A DNA stretch of 64,000 nt from Candidatus Zixiibacteriota bacterium (GCA_036397555.1 DASWIS010000029.1:21522-85521), one strand, 5' to 3'; positions 44,911 through 54,093 are shown, numbered from the stretch's first letter. Notes: generated by a model from the letters alone, not told the origin. Translations and numbers: made by a program.

Positions 44911-45040
44911 GCCCAATCCACTGCTCCGGGAACTCCGGCGGCAAAATGCATTGTGAAGAGATGGCCCGGTCCGTAGATTGGCGCACCCATGCATGGCGGC
45001 GCAACGGTGAATCGCCGATGACGGATCGGGTAACCGGATC

Positions 45041-46180
45041 ATGAAACTCCACGAATACCAGGCCAAAGAAATCTTCGCGAATGCGGGCATTCCGGTTCCG
45101 CGCGGCAAGGCGGTCTCCAGCCCGGCCGATGCGCTGAAGATCGCGACAGAAATCGGCAAGCCGGTGGTCGTCAAGGCGCAGGTGCACGTCGGGGGACGCG
45201 GCAAGGCGGGCGGCGTGAAGGTGGCGCGAACCCCGCAGGAAGCCGAGACACACGCCAGGGCGATTCTGGGGATGGAGATCAAGGGACTGACGGTCCGGAG
45301 GGTGCTCGTCGCCGAAGCGGTCGAAATCGCATCGGAGGCATTTGTCGGCGTCGTCGTTGATCGCACTCTGCGCCGACCGGTTCTGATCGTTTCCGCCGCG
45401 GGAGGAATGGACATCGAGGAGGTCGCGCGCCGCTCGCCGGAGAAAATCGTCAAGCTGCCGCTGGACCCATTGCTGCCGTTTCAGGCGTTTCAGGCGCGGC
45501 ATCTCGCATTTGCCGTCTATGATTCTCCCTCGGTCATCGCGCAGACGACCGATATCATCACCCGTTTGGTCGGCGTGTTCTGGGATAACGACTGCTCGCT
45601 GGTGGAAATCAACCCGCTGGTGGTGACGCCCGATGAACGGGTGATGGCGGTCGATGCCAAGATCAATCTCGACGACAACGCGGAGTGGCGCCACGACAAA
45701 TGGGATGCGCTGCGCGACCCGGACACCGAGTCGCCGTCGGAACGCGAAGCCAAGAAAAGCGACTTGTCGTATGTCAAACTCGACGGCACGATCGGGTGTG
45801 TCGTCAACGGCGCCGGACTGGCGATGGCGACCATGGACCTGGTCAAGCGTTACGGCGCCGAACCGGCGAATTTTCTGGATATCGGCGGCTCATCCAATCC
45901 GCGCAAAGTGATCGCGGCGATGCGCATCATCCTGCGCGACGCCAATGTCAAAGCGATTCTCTTTAACATCTTCGGGGGGATCACGCGCGGCGACGATGTC
46001 GCGCGCGGCATCGTGCAGGCCGTGCGCGAACTCAAACCGCGCGTACCGATCGTCGTCCGATTGACCGGCACCAACGCCGATGAAGCCAAACGAATCCTTG
46101 AGGAAATCCACCTGACCTTAAGCGACAGCATGGACGCTGTCGTGCGCGAGGCCATCGCTCTGGCACGCAAGGCCGCGTAA
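45041..46180 (+). CDS. sucC: Succinyl-CoA ligase (ADP/GDP-forming) beta subunit
   Basis: 379 residues. ATP-grasp N-terminal domain (MKLHEYQAKEIFANAGIPVPRG, VVVKAQVHVGGRGKAGGVK) and CoA-ligase C-terminal domain (GCVVNGAGLAMATMDLVKRYGAEPANFLDIGG, ILFNIFGGITRGDDVARGI). Together with SucD it converts succinyl-CoA to succinate with substrate-level phosphorylation in the TCA cycle. The sucD start follows after 18 bases, and an AGGAG lies between them. Confidence 0.97.
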   Translation: MKLHEYQAKEIFANAGIPVPRGKAVSSPADALKIATEIGKPVVVKAQVHVGGRGKAGGVKVARTPQEAETHARAILGMEIKGLTVRRVLVAEAVEIASEAFVGVVVDRTLRRPVLIVSAAGGMDIEEVARRSPEKIVKLPLDPLLPFQAFQARHLAFAVYDSPSVIAQTTDIITRLVGVFWDNDCSLVEINPLVVTPDERVMAVDAKINLDDNAEWRHDKWDALRDPDTESPSEREAKKSDLSYVKLDGTIGCVVNGAGLAMATMDLVKRYGAEPANFLDIGGSSNPRKVIAAMRIILRDANVKAILFNIFGGITRGDDVARGIVQAVRELKPRVPIVVRLTGTNADEAKRILEEIHLTLSDSMDAVVREAIALARKAA

Positions 46181-46198
46181 CACAGGAGCGCACGACAC

Positions 46199-47392
46199 AT
46201 GGGCATTCTCATCGACCGCACCACCCGGGTCGTCGTCCAGGGAATCACCGGACGCGACGGCTCGTTTCACACCCGGCAGATGGTCGAGTACGGCACGCAA
46301 GTCGTGGCCGGTGTCACGCCCGGCAAAGGCGGCGAGACGATCGAAGGCATCCCGGTGTTCGATACGATGGCCGAGGCGGTGCGTCAGACCGGTGCCAACA
46401 CTTCGGTGGTCTATGTGCCGCCGCGTTTTGCGGCCGATGCGCTCTTTGAAGCCGCCGATTCCGGCGTACGCCTCACCGTGTGCATCACCGAGGGCGTCCC
46501 GGCCAACGACATGCTGCGCGTCAATCGCTATTATGAGATCAAAGGCGTTTCGCTCGTGGGTCCGAACTGCCCGGGACTGATCACGCCCGGTGTCTGCAAA
46601 GTCGGGATCCTTCCCGGGCCGATTCATCAGCGCGGCCCGGTCGGCGTCGTGTCGCGCTCCGGCACGCTCACCTATGAAGTCGTGCATCACCTGACCCGGG
46701 CCGGACTCGGACAGTCGACCTGCATCGGCATCGGCGGCGATCCGATCATCGGGATGCGATTCATCGACGTGCTGGAGCTCTTCGAGAAGGATCGTCAGAC
46801 CGAAGCGGTCGTTCTGATCGGCGAGATCGGCGGCAACGACGAGGAGATCGCCGCCGAGTTCATCCAGCGTCAGATGACCAAGCCGGTGGTGGCGTTCATC
46901 GCCGGGCGGACCGCGCCGCCGGGCAAACGCATGGGGCACGCCGGGGCGATCATCGCCGGGGGATCGGGCACGGCCAGCGAGAAGATCACCGCGTTTCGGG
47001 CCGCCGGTGTCGAAGTCGCCGAGTCCCCGTCGGAAGTGCCCGAGATGGTTGCCGTCGAACTCAAAGACCGTGCCAAACGCAAAAGCGCGCGCGTCATCAC
47101 CCTGCGTCCGCTGTCGGGCGCGGCCGCGGCAAAGACGCGGGCAGGGCGCTCGCGCAGCGCGCCGGCGCGCACGAAGAAGCCGCCGCGCGCCTCGACCGTT
47201 TCATCGGCGTCCGCAGCCGGTCGTGCGACAAAGTCCAAATCCGAGCCCTCGACCAAACCGAAAAAAAAACCGGCCCCGAAGAAGAAACCGTCTGCGAAGA
47301 GAAAACCGGCCGGCTCGTCGAAGCCCAAGTCCAAAAGCAAAACGCCTACGAAGTCCCGCAAACCCTCGACGGGCGGTCGAAAGAAGCGCTGA
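46199..47392 (+). CDS. sucD: Succinyl-CoA ligase alpha subunit with a histone-H1-like C-terminal tail
   Basis: 397 residues, about 100 longer than the usual 290-300. Residues 1-305 are a normal SucD: CoA-binding Rossmann part ([35 protein letters not shown]), [26 protein letters not shown] and the phospho-histidine H247 in [13 protein letters not shown]. The final 90 residues (about 308-397) form a low-complexity tail rich in Lys, Arg, Ser, Pro and Ala, with about 32 basic residues and a single acidic one, in [22 protein letters not shown] runs. The coding sequence of the tail contains an A9 run. Such a tail would bind nucleic acid or polyanions. The enzyme assignment is secure; the tail's role is unknown. 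Confidence 0.95.
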   Translation: MGILIDRTTRVVVQGITGRDGSFHTRQMVEYGTQVVAGVTPGKGGETIEGIPVFDTMAEAVRQTGANTSVVYVPPRFAADALFEAADSGVRLTVCITEGVPANDMLRVNRYYEIKGVSLVGPNCPGLITPGVCKVGILPGPIHQRGPVGVVSRSGTLTYEVVHHLTRAGLGQSTCIGIGGDPIIGMRFIDVLELFEKDRQTEAVVLIGEIGGNDEEIAAEFIQRQMTKPVVAFIAGRTAPPGKRMGHAGAIIAGGSGTASEKITAFRAAGVEVAESPSEVPEMVAVELKDRAKRKSARVITLRPLSGAAAAKTRAGRSRSAPARTKKPPRASTVSSASAAGRATKSKSEPSTKPKKKPAPKKKPSAKRKPAGSSKPKSKSKTPTKSRKPSTGGRKKR

Positions 47393-47440
47393 CCACGGAA
47401 TCACGACCGCGGCCCGGCAGTCGGCACCTGAGGAGTCCCC

Positions 47441-47842
47441 TTGGAACGCACCCTGATGATCGTCAAACCCGATGCCACCGCGCGCCATGTGATCGGCGAG
47501 ATCATCCGCCGAGTCGAACAGTCGGGCTTTGCCGTGTGCGCGCTGCGCATGACCCGCCTGACACCCGCCGAAGCGCGGCGATTCTATGCGGTCCACGAAG
47601 GCAAGCCGTTTCTGGATTCGTTGTGCGCGTTTATGTCATCGGGGGAGATCGTGCCGATGGTGCTGGAGAAGTATAATGCCGTCTCCGATCTGCGCCTGCT
47701 GATCGGCGCGACCGATCCCGCCAAAGCGGCGTGCGGGACCTTGCGCTTCGACCTGGCCGAGAGTCTGGAGCGCAATTCCGTCCACGCCTCCGACAGTCCC
47801 GAATCCGCCCGGACCGAAATCGCCTTTTTCTTTCAGGATTGA
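47441..47842 (+). CDS. ndk: Nucleoside diphosphate kinase
   Basis: 133 residues from a TTG at 47441 with GAGGAG upstream. It balances NTP pools by phosphate transfer through histidine. The catalytic H115 is in NSVHASDSPESA, and the N-terminus ERTLMIVKPDATARHVIGEI is diagnostic. It is slightly shorter than the 140-residue norm but complete. The sucC-sucD-ndk order makes sense because Ndk can exchange the nucleotide formed by succinyl-CoA ligase. Confidence 0.96.
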   Translation: MERTLMIVKPDATARHVIGEIIRRVEQSGFAVCALRMTRLTPAEARRFYAVHEGKPFLDSLCAFMSSGEIVPMVLEKYNAVSDLRLLIGATDPAKAACGTLRFDLAESLERNSVHASDSPESARTEIAFFFQD

Positions 47843-47883
47843 CAGACACAGTCTCATCGCCCTACTCATGATCCTTTCGGATT

Positions 47884-47947
47884 TCCCTCACCCCAACCCT
47901 CTCTCCCTCGGCTTCGCTCGGGCCGTTCCGCCAGAGGGAGAGGGAGC
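47884..47947. repeat. Dispersed CCCTCACCCC-type repeat with hairpin
   Basis: CCCTCACCCCAACCCTCT, then a CTCCCTCGG...GAGGGAGAGGG hairpin region. An inverted-orientation relative lies at 51781-51840, with the same CCTCGGCTTCGCTCGGG core on the other strand. It has no coding potential. Confidence 0.65.
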
Positions 47948-48099
47948 CGAAATCCTCTCATTATGGGCGGTGGCGAGTCAATCCGCCGAAGTTGGATCGA
48001 CGAGGGCGATGTCTACGCGCAGACACAACAAAGCCCAATCCGGTGATGGAATCGGCTCCAGCGACAGACGTTTGTCCGTCGCATGAGGTGCGGGCAACG

Positions 48100-49362
48100 A
48101 TGCAGCGCAGCATCCCCTATGGCGGCAGCACGGTTTCCGTCTCGATTCCCGACACAGTTTCCGTCGCGCGATTTGTCCCGCCTCAGGCGGACAACGCCGA
48201 CTCCCGGCAAATCCTGCAACGGGCGCTGAACAACCCGCTGGGCGCCCCGTCACTGGAACAGTTCGTTGCGGGTGCACGATCGATTCTCGTGGTGGTCAAT
48301 GATGCGACGCGTCCGACGCCGACCGCGCAGCTTTTGGATCACATCCTGCCCGCGCTCTCCGCTGTGCCGGAGTGGACGATCATCACGGCCACCGGACTGC
48401 ACCGTGCACCGACCGAGCCGGAGATACGCGGCATCCTGGGATCGCACTGTGATTCGACGCGCGCGCGATTTCTCATCCACGATGGACGCGACACCGCGAC
48501 GTTGGTCCGGATCGGCAAGGGGGAGAAGTCTGTATTACTCAACAGAAGGCTGATCAATGCCGATCGCGTCATTGTCCTGACCTCGGTCGAGCCCCATTTC
48601 TTCGCGGGGTATAGCGGCGGACGCAAATCGTTGGTCCCCGGTTTGGCCGGGGCCGACACCGTGGAACGTTCCCATGCCGGCGCCATGTCGCCCCTGGCGC
48701 TGCCGTTGAATCTCGATGGCAACCCCGTGCGCGGGTACATCGTTCGCGCATCGGCTGTGATTCCATCAGCGCGGCTGTGGTCGGTGCAAGTCGTGCAGGA
48801 CAGCCACGGACAAATAGCGGGAGCATTCGCCGGCGATATCGACGCGTCATTCGTAGCCGCTGCCGGGATGGCTCGTCGGTACTATGCCGTGCCGGTTCCA
48901 CGACTCTATGACGTCATCATCGTGGCCGTTGGTCCGCCGCTGGATCTGAATCTGTACCAGGCGCAAAAAGGATGGGAGGGTGTCGCCGCCGCGGTACGTG
49001 ACGGGGGCGTGGTCATCGTCGCCTCGGAGTGCGCCGAGGGAATCGGATCGCGATTCTATGAGGATCTGGTCCGTCGCCATCCCAACCCCGACGACTGGCC
49101 GGCGCTGGCCGATTGGCCCTACACGCTGGGCCTGCACAAGCTCGTGCGCATGGGACGCGCCCGAAAGCGATTCCGGCTGTGTTTGGCATCGGGATTGACC
49201 GCACAGCAGGTGGCGCCGTTCGGCTACGAGCCGTTTGCGCAGCTCCAGGACGCCGTCGATGCCGCCCTCTCCCACGTGGGCCGCGCCTCGTCGCATTTGG
49301 CAATAGTTGAGAATGGCGCCTTGACGACGCTTGTTCCACCCACATCGGCATTCGTATCGTAG
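48100..49362 (+). CDS. larA: LarA-like nickel-dependent racemase family protein (DUF2088)
   Basis: 420 residues from the ATG at 48100, which has GAGGTG upstream and gives the family-typical start (QRSIPYGGSTVSVSIPD). LarA motifs: VVVNDATRPTPTAQLLD, ATGLHRAPTEPEI and NADRVIVLTSVEPHFFAGYSGGRKSLVPGLAGADTVERSH. LarA interconverts L- and D-lactate with a nickel-pincer nucleotide made by LarB, LarC and LarE. Those maturation genes are not in the window. Many relatives act on other 2-hydroxy acids; a position next to mdh fits hydroxy-acid metabolism, but the substrate is not established. Confidence 0.85.
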   Translation: MQRSIPYGGSTVSVSIPDTVSVARFVPPQADNADSRQILQRALNNPLGAPSLEQFVAGARSILVVVNDATRPTPTAQLLDHILPALSAVPEWTIITATGLHRAPTEPEIRGILGSHCDSTRARFLIHDGRDTATLVRIGKGEKSVLLNRRLINADRVIVLTSVEPHFFAGYSGGRKSLVPGLAGADTVERSHAGAMSPLALPLNLDGNPVRGYIVRASAVIPSARLWSVQVVQDSHGQIAGAFAGDIDASFVAAAGMARRYYAVPVPRLYDVIIVAVGPPLDLNLYQAQKGWEGVAAAVRDGGVVIVASECAEGIGSRFYEDLVRRHPNPDDWPALADWPYTLGLHKLVRMGRARKRFRLCLASGLTAQQVAPFGYEPFAQLQDAVDAALSHVGRASSHLAIVENGALTTLVPPTSAFVS

Positions 49363-49389
49363 CGCGCACCATGACTCCGGAGGATGGGA

Positions 49390-50316
49390 ATGAATAGAAA
49401 AGTCACAGTGGTCGGCGCGGGAAATGTCGGGGCCTCGTGCGCCCTGTATCTGGCGGAGGCGAATCTCGCCGATGTGATGCTCATCGATGTGATCGAAGAC
49501 ATGCCGCAGGGCAAGGCGCTCGATCTCAGCGAGGCGGGACCCGTGCGCGGCTATGACGTGAAAGTCGAGGGCTCCAACGATTACGCCGCCGCCGAGGGTT
49601 CCGCGCTGGTGGTCATCACGGCGGGAATCGCGCGCAAACCGGGGATGAGCCGCGAGGATTTGCTCAACACCAACATCAAGATCATGGACTCGGTCATTAC
49701 CGGAATCTCCCGGCATGCGCCCGGAGCGATGATTCTGGTCGTGTCCAATCCGCTCGATGTGATGACCCACCGCGCCTGGAAAAAATCGGGCCTGCCCGCC
49801 CACAAAGTCTTCGGGCAGGCGGGCGTGCTCGATGCGACCCGATTCCGCACGTTTGTAGCGATGGAACTCGGTTGCGCGATGACCGACACCCAGGCGATGG
49901 TACTCGGCGGCCATGGCGACTCGATGGTGCCGTTGCCGCGATACACCACCGTCGGCGGTGTGCCGATCACCGAGCTGATCGCGCACGACCGCATCGACGC
50001 GATCGTGCAGCGTACCCGCGACGGCGGCGCGGAAATCGTCAAGCTGCTCAAGTCCGGCTCCGCCTACTACGCGCCCGCGGCATCAACCGTTCACATGGCC
50101 GATGCGGTGCTCAATGATCGCAAGTCAATCCTTCCGGCATCGGCTCATCTCGATGGCCAGTACGGTTTGAAGGATGTCTATGTCGGTGTGCCGGTCACAT
50201 TGGGCGCAGGCGGCATCGAGAAGATCCACGAATTGAAATTGGACAAATCCGAACTGGAGGCGCTGCAGAAATCCGCCAATGTCTACAAGGAGATCATCGC
50301 GGGGTTGGCGGCATAA
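49390..50316 (+). CDS. mdh: Malate dehydrogenase (LDH-like type)
   Basis: 308 residues. The ATG at 49390 is preferred over one two codons upstream because GGAGG lies seven bases before it and only one base before the other. NAD-binding VTVVGAGNVGASCALYL, ITAGIARKPGMSREDLLNTN, VVSNPLDVMTH, GQAGVLDATRFRTFVA and the catalytic histidine in LGGHGDSMVPL are all present. The arginines of ARKPGMSR fit malate/oxaloacetate rather than lactate specificity. It supplies oxaloacetate for the TCA cycle, in line with its neighbours. Confidence 0.96.
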   Translation: MNRKVTVVGAGNVGASCALYLAEANLADVMLIDVIEDMPQGKALDLSEAGPVRGYDVKVEGSNDYAAAEGSALVVITAGIARKPGMSREDLLNTNIKIMDSVITGISRHAPGAMILVVSNPLDVMTHRAWKKSGLPAHKVFGQAGVLDATRFRTFVAMELGCAMTDTQAMVLGGHGDSMVPLPRYTTVGGVPITELIAHDRIDAIVQRTRDGGAEIVKLLKSGSAYYAPAASTVHMADAVLNDRKSILPASAHLDGQYGLKDVYVGVPVTLGAGGIEKIHELKLDKSELEALQKSANVYKEIIAGLAA

Positions 50317-50343
50317 TCAGTCGACCTTCTTGCATTGATAGTT

Positions 50344-50381
50344 TCCCTCACCCCAGCCCTCTCCCACAGGGAGAGGGGGAG
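50344..50381. repeat. Short CCCTCACCCC repeat with CCCTCTCCC/GGGAGAGGG hairpin
   Basis: A 9-bp perfect stem (50357-50365 and 50369-50377) with an ACA loop follows CCCTCACCCCAG. It belongs to the same family as the elements at 47884 and 51714. It lies between mdh and icd. Confidence 0.65.
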
Positions 50382-50421
50382 CGCTGCCTCTCCCGATCTC
50401 AATCTGACCAGGAGTTCATCC

Positions 50422-51681
50422 GTGCCCAAGAAATCCAAATCCCGTTCCAGCAAACTCACGCCGCCGGCCGACGGCAAATCCATCCGCGTGGTCGGCAACA
50501 AACGCATCATCCCCGACCATCCGATCATCCCGGTGATCGAGGGCGACGGCATCGGGCGCGACATCATGACAGCGACGCGTCGCGTGGTCGATGCCGCCGT
50601 GGAGAAGGCATCGGCAGGGAAGAAGCGCATCGCCTGGTTTGAGGTGTACGCCGGTGAGCGTGCCCACAAGGAATTCGGCGAATGGCTGCCGAACGACACG
50701 ATCCGGGCGATCAAAACGCACATTGTTGCGATGAAGGGGCCATTGACCACTCCGGTCGGCGGCGGATTCCGCAGCTTGAATGTCACGCTGCGTCAGGTGA
50801 TGAACCTGTACGCCTGTGTGCGTCCGGTGAAATACTACCCCGGCGTGCCCGCGCCGGTCAAGCGGCCCGAGGCGATGGATGTCGTGATCTTTCGTGAGAA
50901 CACCGAGGATGTCTATGCCGGAATCGAATGGCGCAAAGGAACCAAAGAAGCCCGCGCGGTCATCGACTTTCTCAACAAGAAGATGAAAGTCAAAGTCCGC
51001 ACCGATTCGGGCATCGGGATCAAGCCGATGTCGCAGACCGGATCGCAGCGGCTGGTGCGCAAGGCGATCCGGTATGCCATCGATCACAACCGACCGTCGG
51101 TCACGCTCGTGCACAAGGGCAACATCATGAAGTACACCGAAGGCGCTTTCCGCGACTGGGGCTATGCGCTCGCCGCCAAAGAGTTCGCGCAGCAGACGGT
51201 CACCGAGTCCGACTTGTGGCACCGTCTCGACGGCCGAATTCCCAAAGGCAAGATCGTGATCAAAGACCGCATCGCCGATTCGATGTTCCAGCAGATCCTG
51301 ACGCGTCCCGATGAATACGATGTCATTGCCACGCCCAATCTCAACGGCGACTATCTCTCCGATGCCTGCGCCGCGCAGGTCGGCGGACTGGGCATGGCGC
51401 CCGGCGCCAACATCGGCGATCACATCGCGCTCTTCGAGGCGACCCACGGCACCGCGCCCAAGTATGCCGACAAGGACATGGTCAATCCCGGGTCGCTGAT
51501 TTTATCGGCGGTGATGATGCTCGAATACATCGGCTGGACTGATGCCGCGCGCCTGATTGAAAGCGCACTGGCGAAGACGATCGCGCAGAAGGTGGTCACC
51601 TACGATCTCGCGCGCCAGATGGACGACGCCACGAAAGTCGGGACATCGGCCTACGCGGATCGGATCATACAGAATCTGTAG
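50422..51681 (+). CDS. icd: Isocitrate dehydrogenase, probably NADP-dependent
   Basis: 419 residues from the GTG at 50422, which has AGGAG seven bases upstream. A longer open frame would translate the repeat at 50344 ([12 protein letters not shown]) and is rejected. E. coli-type ICD motifs: [34 protein letters not shown] with the substrate serine loop, [69 protein letters not shown] and [15 protein letters not shown]. It converts isocitrate to 2-oxoglutarate in the TCA cycle. A basic stretch ([11 protein letters not shown]) precedes the fold. Confidence 0.96.
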   Translation: MPKKSKSRSSKLTPPADGKSIRVVGNKRIIPDHPIIPVIEGDGIGRDIMTATRRVVDAAVEKASAGKKRIAWFEVYAGERAHKEFGEWLPNDTIRAIKTHIVAMKGPLTTPVGGGFRSLNVTLRQVMNLYACVRPVKYYPGVPAPVKRPEAMDVVIFRENTEDVYAGIEWRKGTKEARAVIDFLNKKMKVKVRTDSGIGIKPMSQTGSQRLVRKAIRYAIDHNRPSVTLVHKGNIMKYTEGAFRDWGYALAAKEFAQQTVTESDLWHRLDGRIPKGKIVIKDRIADSMFQQILTRPDEYDVIATPNLNGDYLSDACAAQVGGLGMAPGANIGDHIALFEATHGTAPKYADKDMVNPGSLILSAVMMLEYIGWTDAARLIESALAKTIAQKVVTYDLARQMDDATKVGTSAYADRIIQNL

Positions 51682-51713
51682 GGTGGACCGGATGAAGTCT
51701 CAGACATGCGCTT

Positions 51714-51842
51714 TTCCTCACCCGTCCCGCTAAGCTTCGCTTGCGGGACGACCTCTCCCACAGGGAGATGTTTATTTGCTCCCTCTCCCTCTGGCGGAAC
51801 GTCCCGAGCGAAGCCGAGGGAGAGAGGGTTGGGGTGAGGGAC
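51714..51842. repeat. Composite dispersed repeat with inverted CCTCACCC ends
   Basis: It begins CCTCACCCGTCCCGC and ends GGGTTGGGGTGAGGG, so the ends are inverted. Inside are a GTCCCGC/GCGGGAC hairpin around TAAGCTTCGCTT, a CCTCTCCC...GGGAG hairpin, and a CCCTCTCCCTC...GAGGGAGAGAGGG hairpin. The right half is the reverse complement of the element at 47884. It lies between icd and efp; no gene is present in this 278-base gap. Confidence 0.65.
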
Positions 51843-51959
51843 AGCGAAGTGGGAGATATCATGCGCCGCGCCAATTGCCGCTGGACCCAACCGCCTGCGA
51901 TTGATTACACTGCATCCCCCCGCGAGTCTTTCGCGGCGTGAACCGGGGGTCGTGATTCA

Positions 51960-52523
51960 ATGATCGCTACCAGCGATTTCCGCAAAGGACGCAAACTCAA
52001 AGTCGACGGCGACCTCTGGGAGATCGTCGACTTCCAGAACGCCCGCACCGCCCAGCGCCGCGCCAAGGTGACCACCAAGCTGCGCAACCTCCGCACCGGG
52101 CAGGTCCTCGAGCGAGTCTTTGCCTCCGGCGAGACATTTGAGGAGCCGGAATTCGAGCATCGCTCACTGCAATACATGTACACCGACGGTGACACGTGGC
52201 ATTTCATGGACAACAAGTCCTACGAACAAGTCGAACTCCACGGGGAGCATGTCGAAGGTTACGCCGAATTCCTCATGGACTACGAGAGCTACAAGATTCT
52301 CTACTTCGAAGGCAAACCGATCTCGCTGGATCTGCCCGCGTCGGTGATTCTCGAAGTCACCGACTCCGAACCGGGGGTCAAGGGCGACACGGTTTCCAAT
52401 CTCACCAAAAATGCCACGGTCTCGACGGGGCTGGTGGTCAAGGTCCCGCTCTTCATCAAAGTCGGCGACAAGATCAAAATCGACACCCGCTCGAAAGAGT
52501 ATCTCGAACGCGCCAACATGTGA
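51960..52523 (+). CDS. efp: Elongation factor P with an atypical modification loop
   Basis: 187 residues, full-length with three beta-barrel domains. EF-P binds between the P and E sites and relieves stalling at polyproline. Family identity is clear from IATSDFRKGRKLKVDGDLWEIVDFQ, TTKLRNLRTGQVLERVF, EHRSLQYMYTDGDTWHFMDNKSYEQ and GLVVKVPLFIKVGDKIKIDTRSKEYLER. In domain I the tip loop, usually KPGKG with a modified Lys or Arg, reads RTAQRRA. It aligns without gaps and puts Gln32 at the modified position. The function may therefore rely on an unmodified tip. No earP, epmA or ymfI-type modification gene is nearby. Confidence 0.95.
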   Translation: MIATSDFRKGRKLKVDGDLWEIVDFQNARTAQRRAKVTTKLRNLRTGQVLERVFASGETFEEPEFEHRSLQYMYTDGDTWHFMDNKSYEQVELHGEHVEGYAEFLMDYESYKILYFEGKPISLDLPASVILEVTDSEPGVKGDTVSNLTKNATVSTGLVVKVPLFIKVGDKIKIDTRSKEYLERANM

Positions 52524-52583
52524 TCGGCAACCGCACATTTGGGCTGAGGTGGCCCGGACCTCGAGGCGTGTTGAAAAACCCTC

Positions 52584-52605
52584 ACGTGACTTTGGCACGT
52601 TTTTC
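52584..52605 (+). terminator. Weak candidate terminator of efp
   Basis: ACGTG, loop ACTTTGG, CACGT, then TTTTC, about 60 bases after the efp stop. A five-pair stem is short, so this is tentative. Confidence 0.35.
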
Positions 52606-52654
52606 GTGAACATTATCAACCGATCGTCATTCCGAGCCCTTCGGGCGAGGAATC

Positions 52655-52669
52655 TCCAACGAGTTGTCG
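52655..52669 (+). repeat. 15-bp direct repeat, left copy
   Basis: TCCAACGAGTTGTCG. An identical copy in the same orientation is at 54094-54108. The two enclose the orphan membrane gene. Confidence 0.7.
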
Positions 52670-52946
52670 GCAGCCGCGCGCGCAGCGAGACCCCTCGCTT
52701 CGCTCGGGGTGACATTGAAGTGGGTTTTTCCAACACGCCCCTCGGTCCGGGTTTCAAGATCACCGATCAAGGTCAGTGGCTCAAACAGTGCAGTGCCCAC
52801 CGCCCGCCAACAAACACGAGAAAAGCGATTCAGCATGTCAGGTGAGGAAGTTATGTTAGCAGAAACGGAGAGCGCTCTGGATGTACAGCATTCGCTCCGT
52901 TGAGCAGTGATCTCGAGTTTGCAAGCGCGGGTTGCAAGAGGGCTCC

Positions 52947-54077
52947 ATGGCCATTGAAGTAAACGACATCTATCATCAAGCCTTCGAAGCACAGCGGCAC
53001 GCCTCCGACTTCAGAGCCAGAATCATAGGGGGCTGGCTCGCGATGTACACCGCATTCGGAGCCCTATTCGTTTGGGTTTGGGCCGACCGCGCAGATGTGG
53101 CACCTATTGTGTTGATGTTGGCTGCGGCGTTGACCCCTGCGTGGTGGACCGCGGATCGGAGGAATCGCCCAGCCATCCAGGAGGCGAAGCGGATTGGACG
53201 TAGCATTGAGCAAGACTCCACCGTTCCGATCCCGGCGGAGCGCCGGTTCTTTTCAGGATTGGAAAAGGGTGTGAGTCATGGGGCCATAATCGACGGATTT
53301 GGTGTCGTTTCGATTGCTACTTTGATCATCCTCGCTACTGTGCTCTGGACTTGGGGACCACAATCCGTGGGGGCAGTCAGCGCTGCGCCGGACACAAGTG
53401 TCGATTCAGCTACCGTCTCCCAACCTACCTTGGACACCGTTTTCGTCGATAAGTTGACTGGGCACACCGAACAATTCGATCGCGCGATCGCCACTTACGG
53501 AGACACCATCGAATTGATGAACGTTGCACTGTTCACAGCTTTGGGGGTTTTTGGTCTTATATTTCCGATTATCTTCTTTTTCAATCAAGTGCAGTGGGAT
53601 AGACGTCGAGAGAATGAAATCGCGACGCTTGAAAGTCGGTTGGAAAACGCCGAACGGTCACTTACGGGGGCTGTCCAAGAGGCAAAGGATGTTGCGAGCG
53701 GTTTCAGAGTTCACCTTGAGCACTACAGCGTAGCACTTACACTCTACGCTCTCGGAGCTGTTGGGATCGGATCGCACCCAGATGACCCGGTACGTTTGCG
53801 GAATGCTTTTGCCTCCCTCGCCTCGTGCCTCGCGGCGCTCACGACGGTGATGTGGACGGAAGATCTTCGTGCACTCTATAAAGGAGCCCTACAATTAACC
53901 TTGTATTGCGACCACATTGATTGGCGCACGATGAACCAGTACTCCGTGAGCCGACTTAAGGCAGCCCTGCAGGCTATGCAGCAATATGGCTGGGATAAGG
54001 ACCCAGAGATATCAGACCTAATGAACAAAGTCTCTACATGGCTGGATAAGGAAGCAAGAGAGTTTCCGACGCCGTGA
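52947..54077 (+). CDS. Orphan multi-pass membrane protein, function unknown
   Basis: 376 residues from the ATG at 52947 (GAGGGC upstream). TM segments are near 28-48 (GGWLAMYTAFGALFVWVWA), 52-66, 115-135 (FGVVSIATLIILATVLWTW) and 190-212 (NVALFTALGVFGLIFPIIFFF). A coiled-coil stretch follows (RRRENEIATLESRLENAERSLTGAVQEAKDVASG), then a helical C-terminal domain of about 140 residues with HEPN-like length but no motif I can name. Codon and base use are less GC-rich than in neighbours, and it sits between repeats, so it is probably acquired. I do not recognise the family. Confidence 0.65.
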   Translation: MAIEVNDIYHQAFEAQRHASDFRARIIGGWLAMYTAFGALFVWVWADRADVAPIVLMLAAALTPAWWTADRRNRPAIQEAKRIGRSIEQDSTVPIPAERRFFSGLEKGVSHGAIIDGFGVVSIATLIILATVLWTWGPQSVGAVSAAPDTSVDSATVSQPTLDTVFVDKLTGHTEQFDRAIATYGDTIELMNVALFTALGVFGLIFPIIFFFNQVQWDRRRENEIATLESRLENAERSLTGAVQEAKDVASGFRVHLEHYSVALTLYALGAVGIGSHPDDPVRLRNAFASLASCLAALTTVMWTEDLRALYKGALQLTLYCDHIDWRTMNQYSVSRLKAALQAMQQYGWDKDPEISDLMNKVSTWLDKEAREFPTP

Positions 54078-54093
54078 GAATAGGAGCTTAGGG

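Larger units (their letters stand above)
52567..52737. repeat. Nested inverted-repeat element (MITE-like) between efp and the orphan membrane gene
   Basis: The outer arms are CGTGTTGAAAAACCC (52567-52581) and GGGTTTTTCCAACACG (52722-52737), complementary except for one extra base. The inner pair is GTCATTCCGAG (52626-52636) and CTCGGGGTGAC (52703-52713). The element contains GAGGAATCTCC, shared with the one at 30528, and the left copy of a 15-bp direct repeat. There is no gene in the 52524-52946 gap. Confidence 0.65.

Noticed and set aside
50335..50421. N-terminal extension of isocitrate dehydrogenase ([12 protein letters not shown]...)
   Set aside because: It is a translation of the dispersed CCCTCACCCC repeat. 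A GTG with a good AGGAG site at 50422 gives the normal protein.
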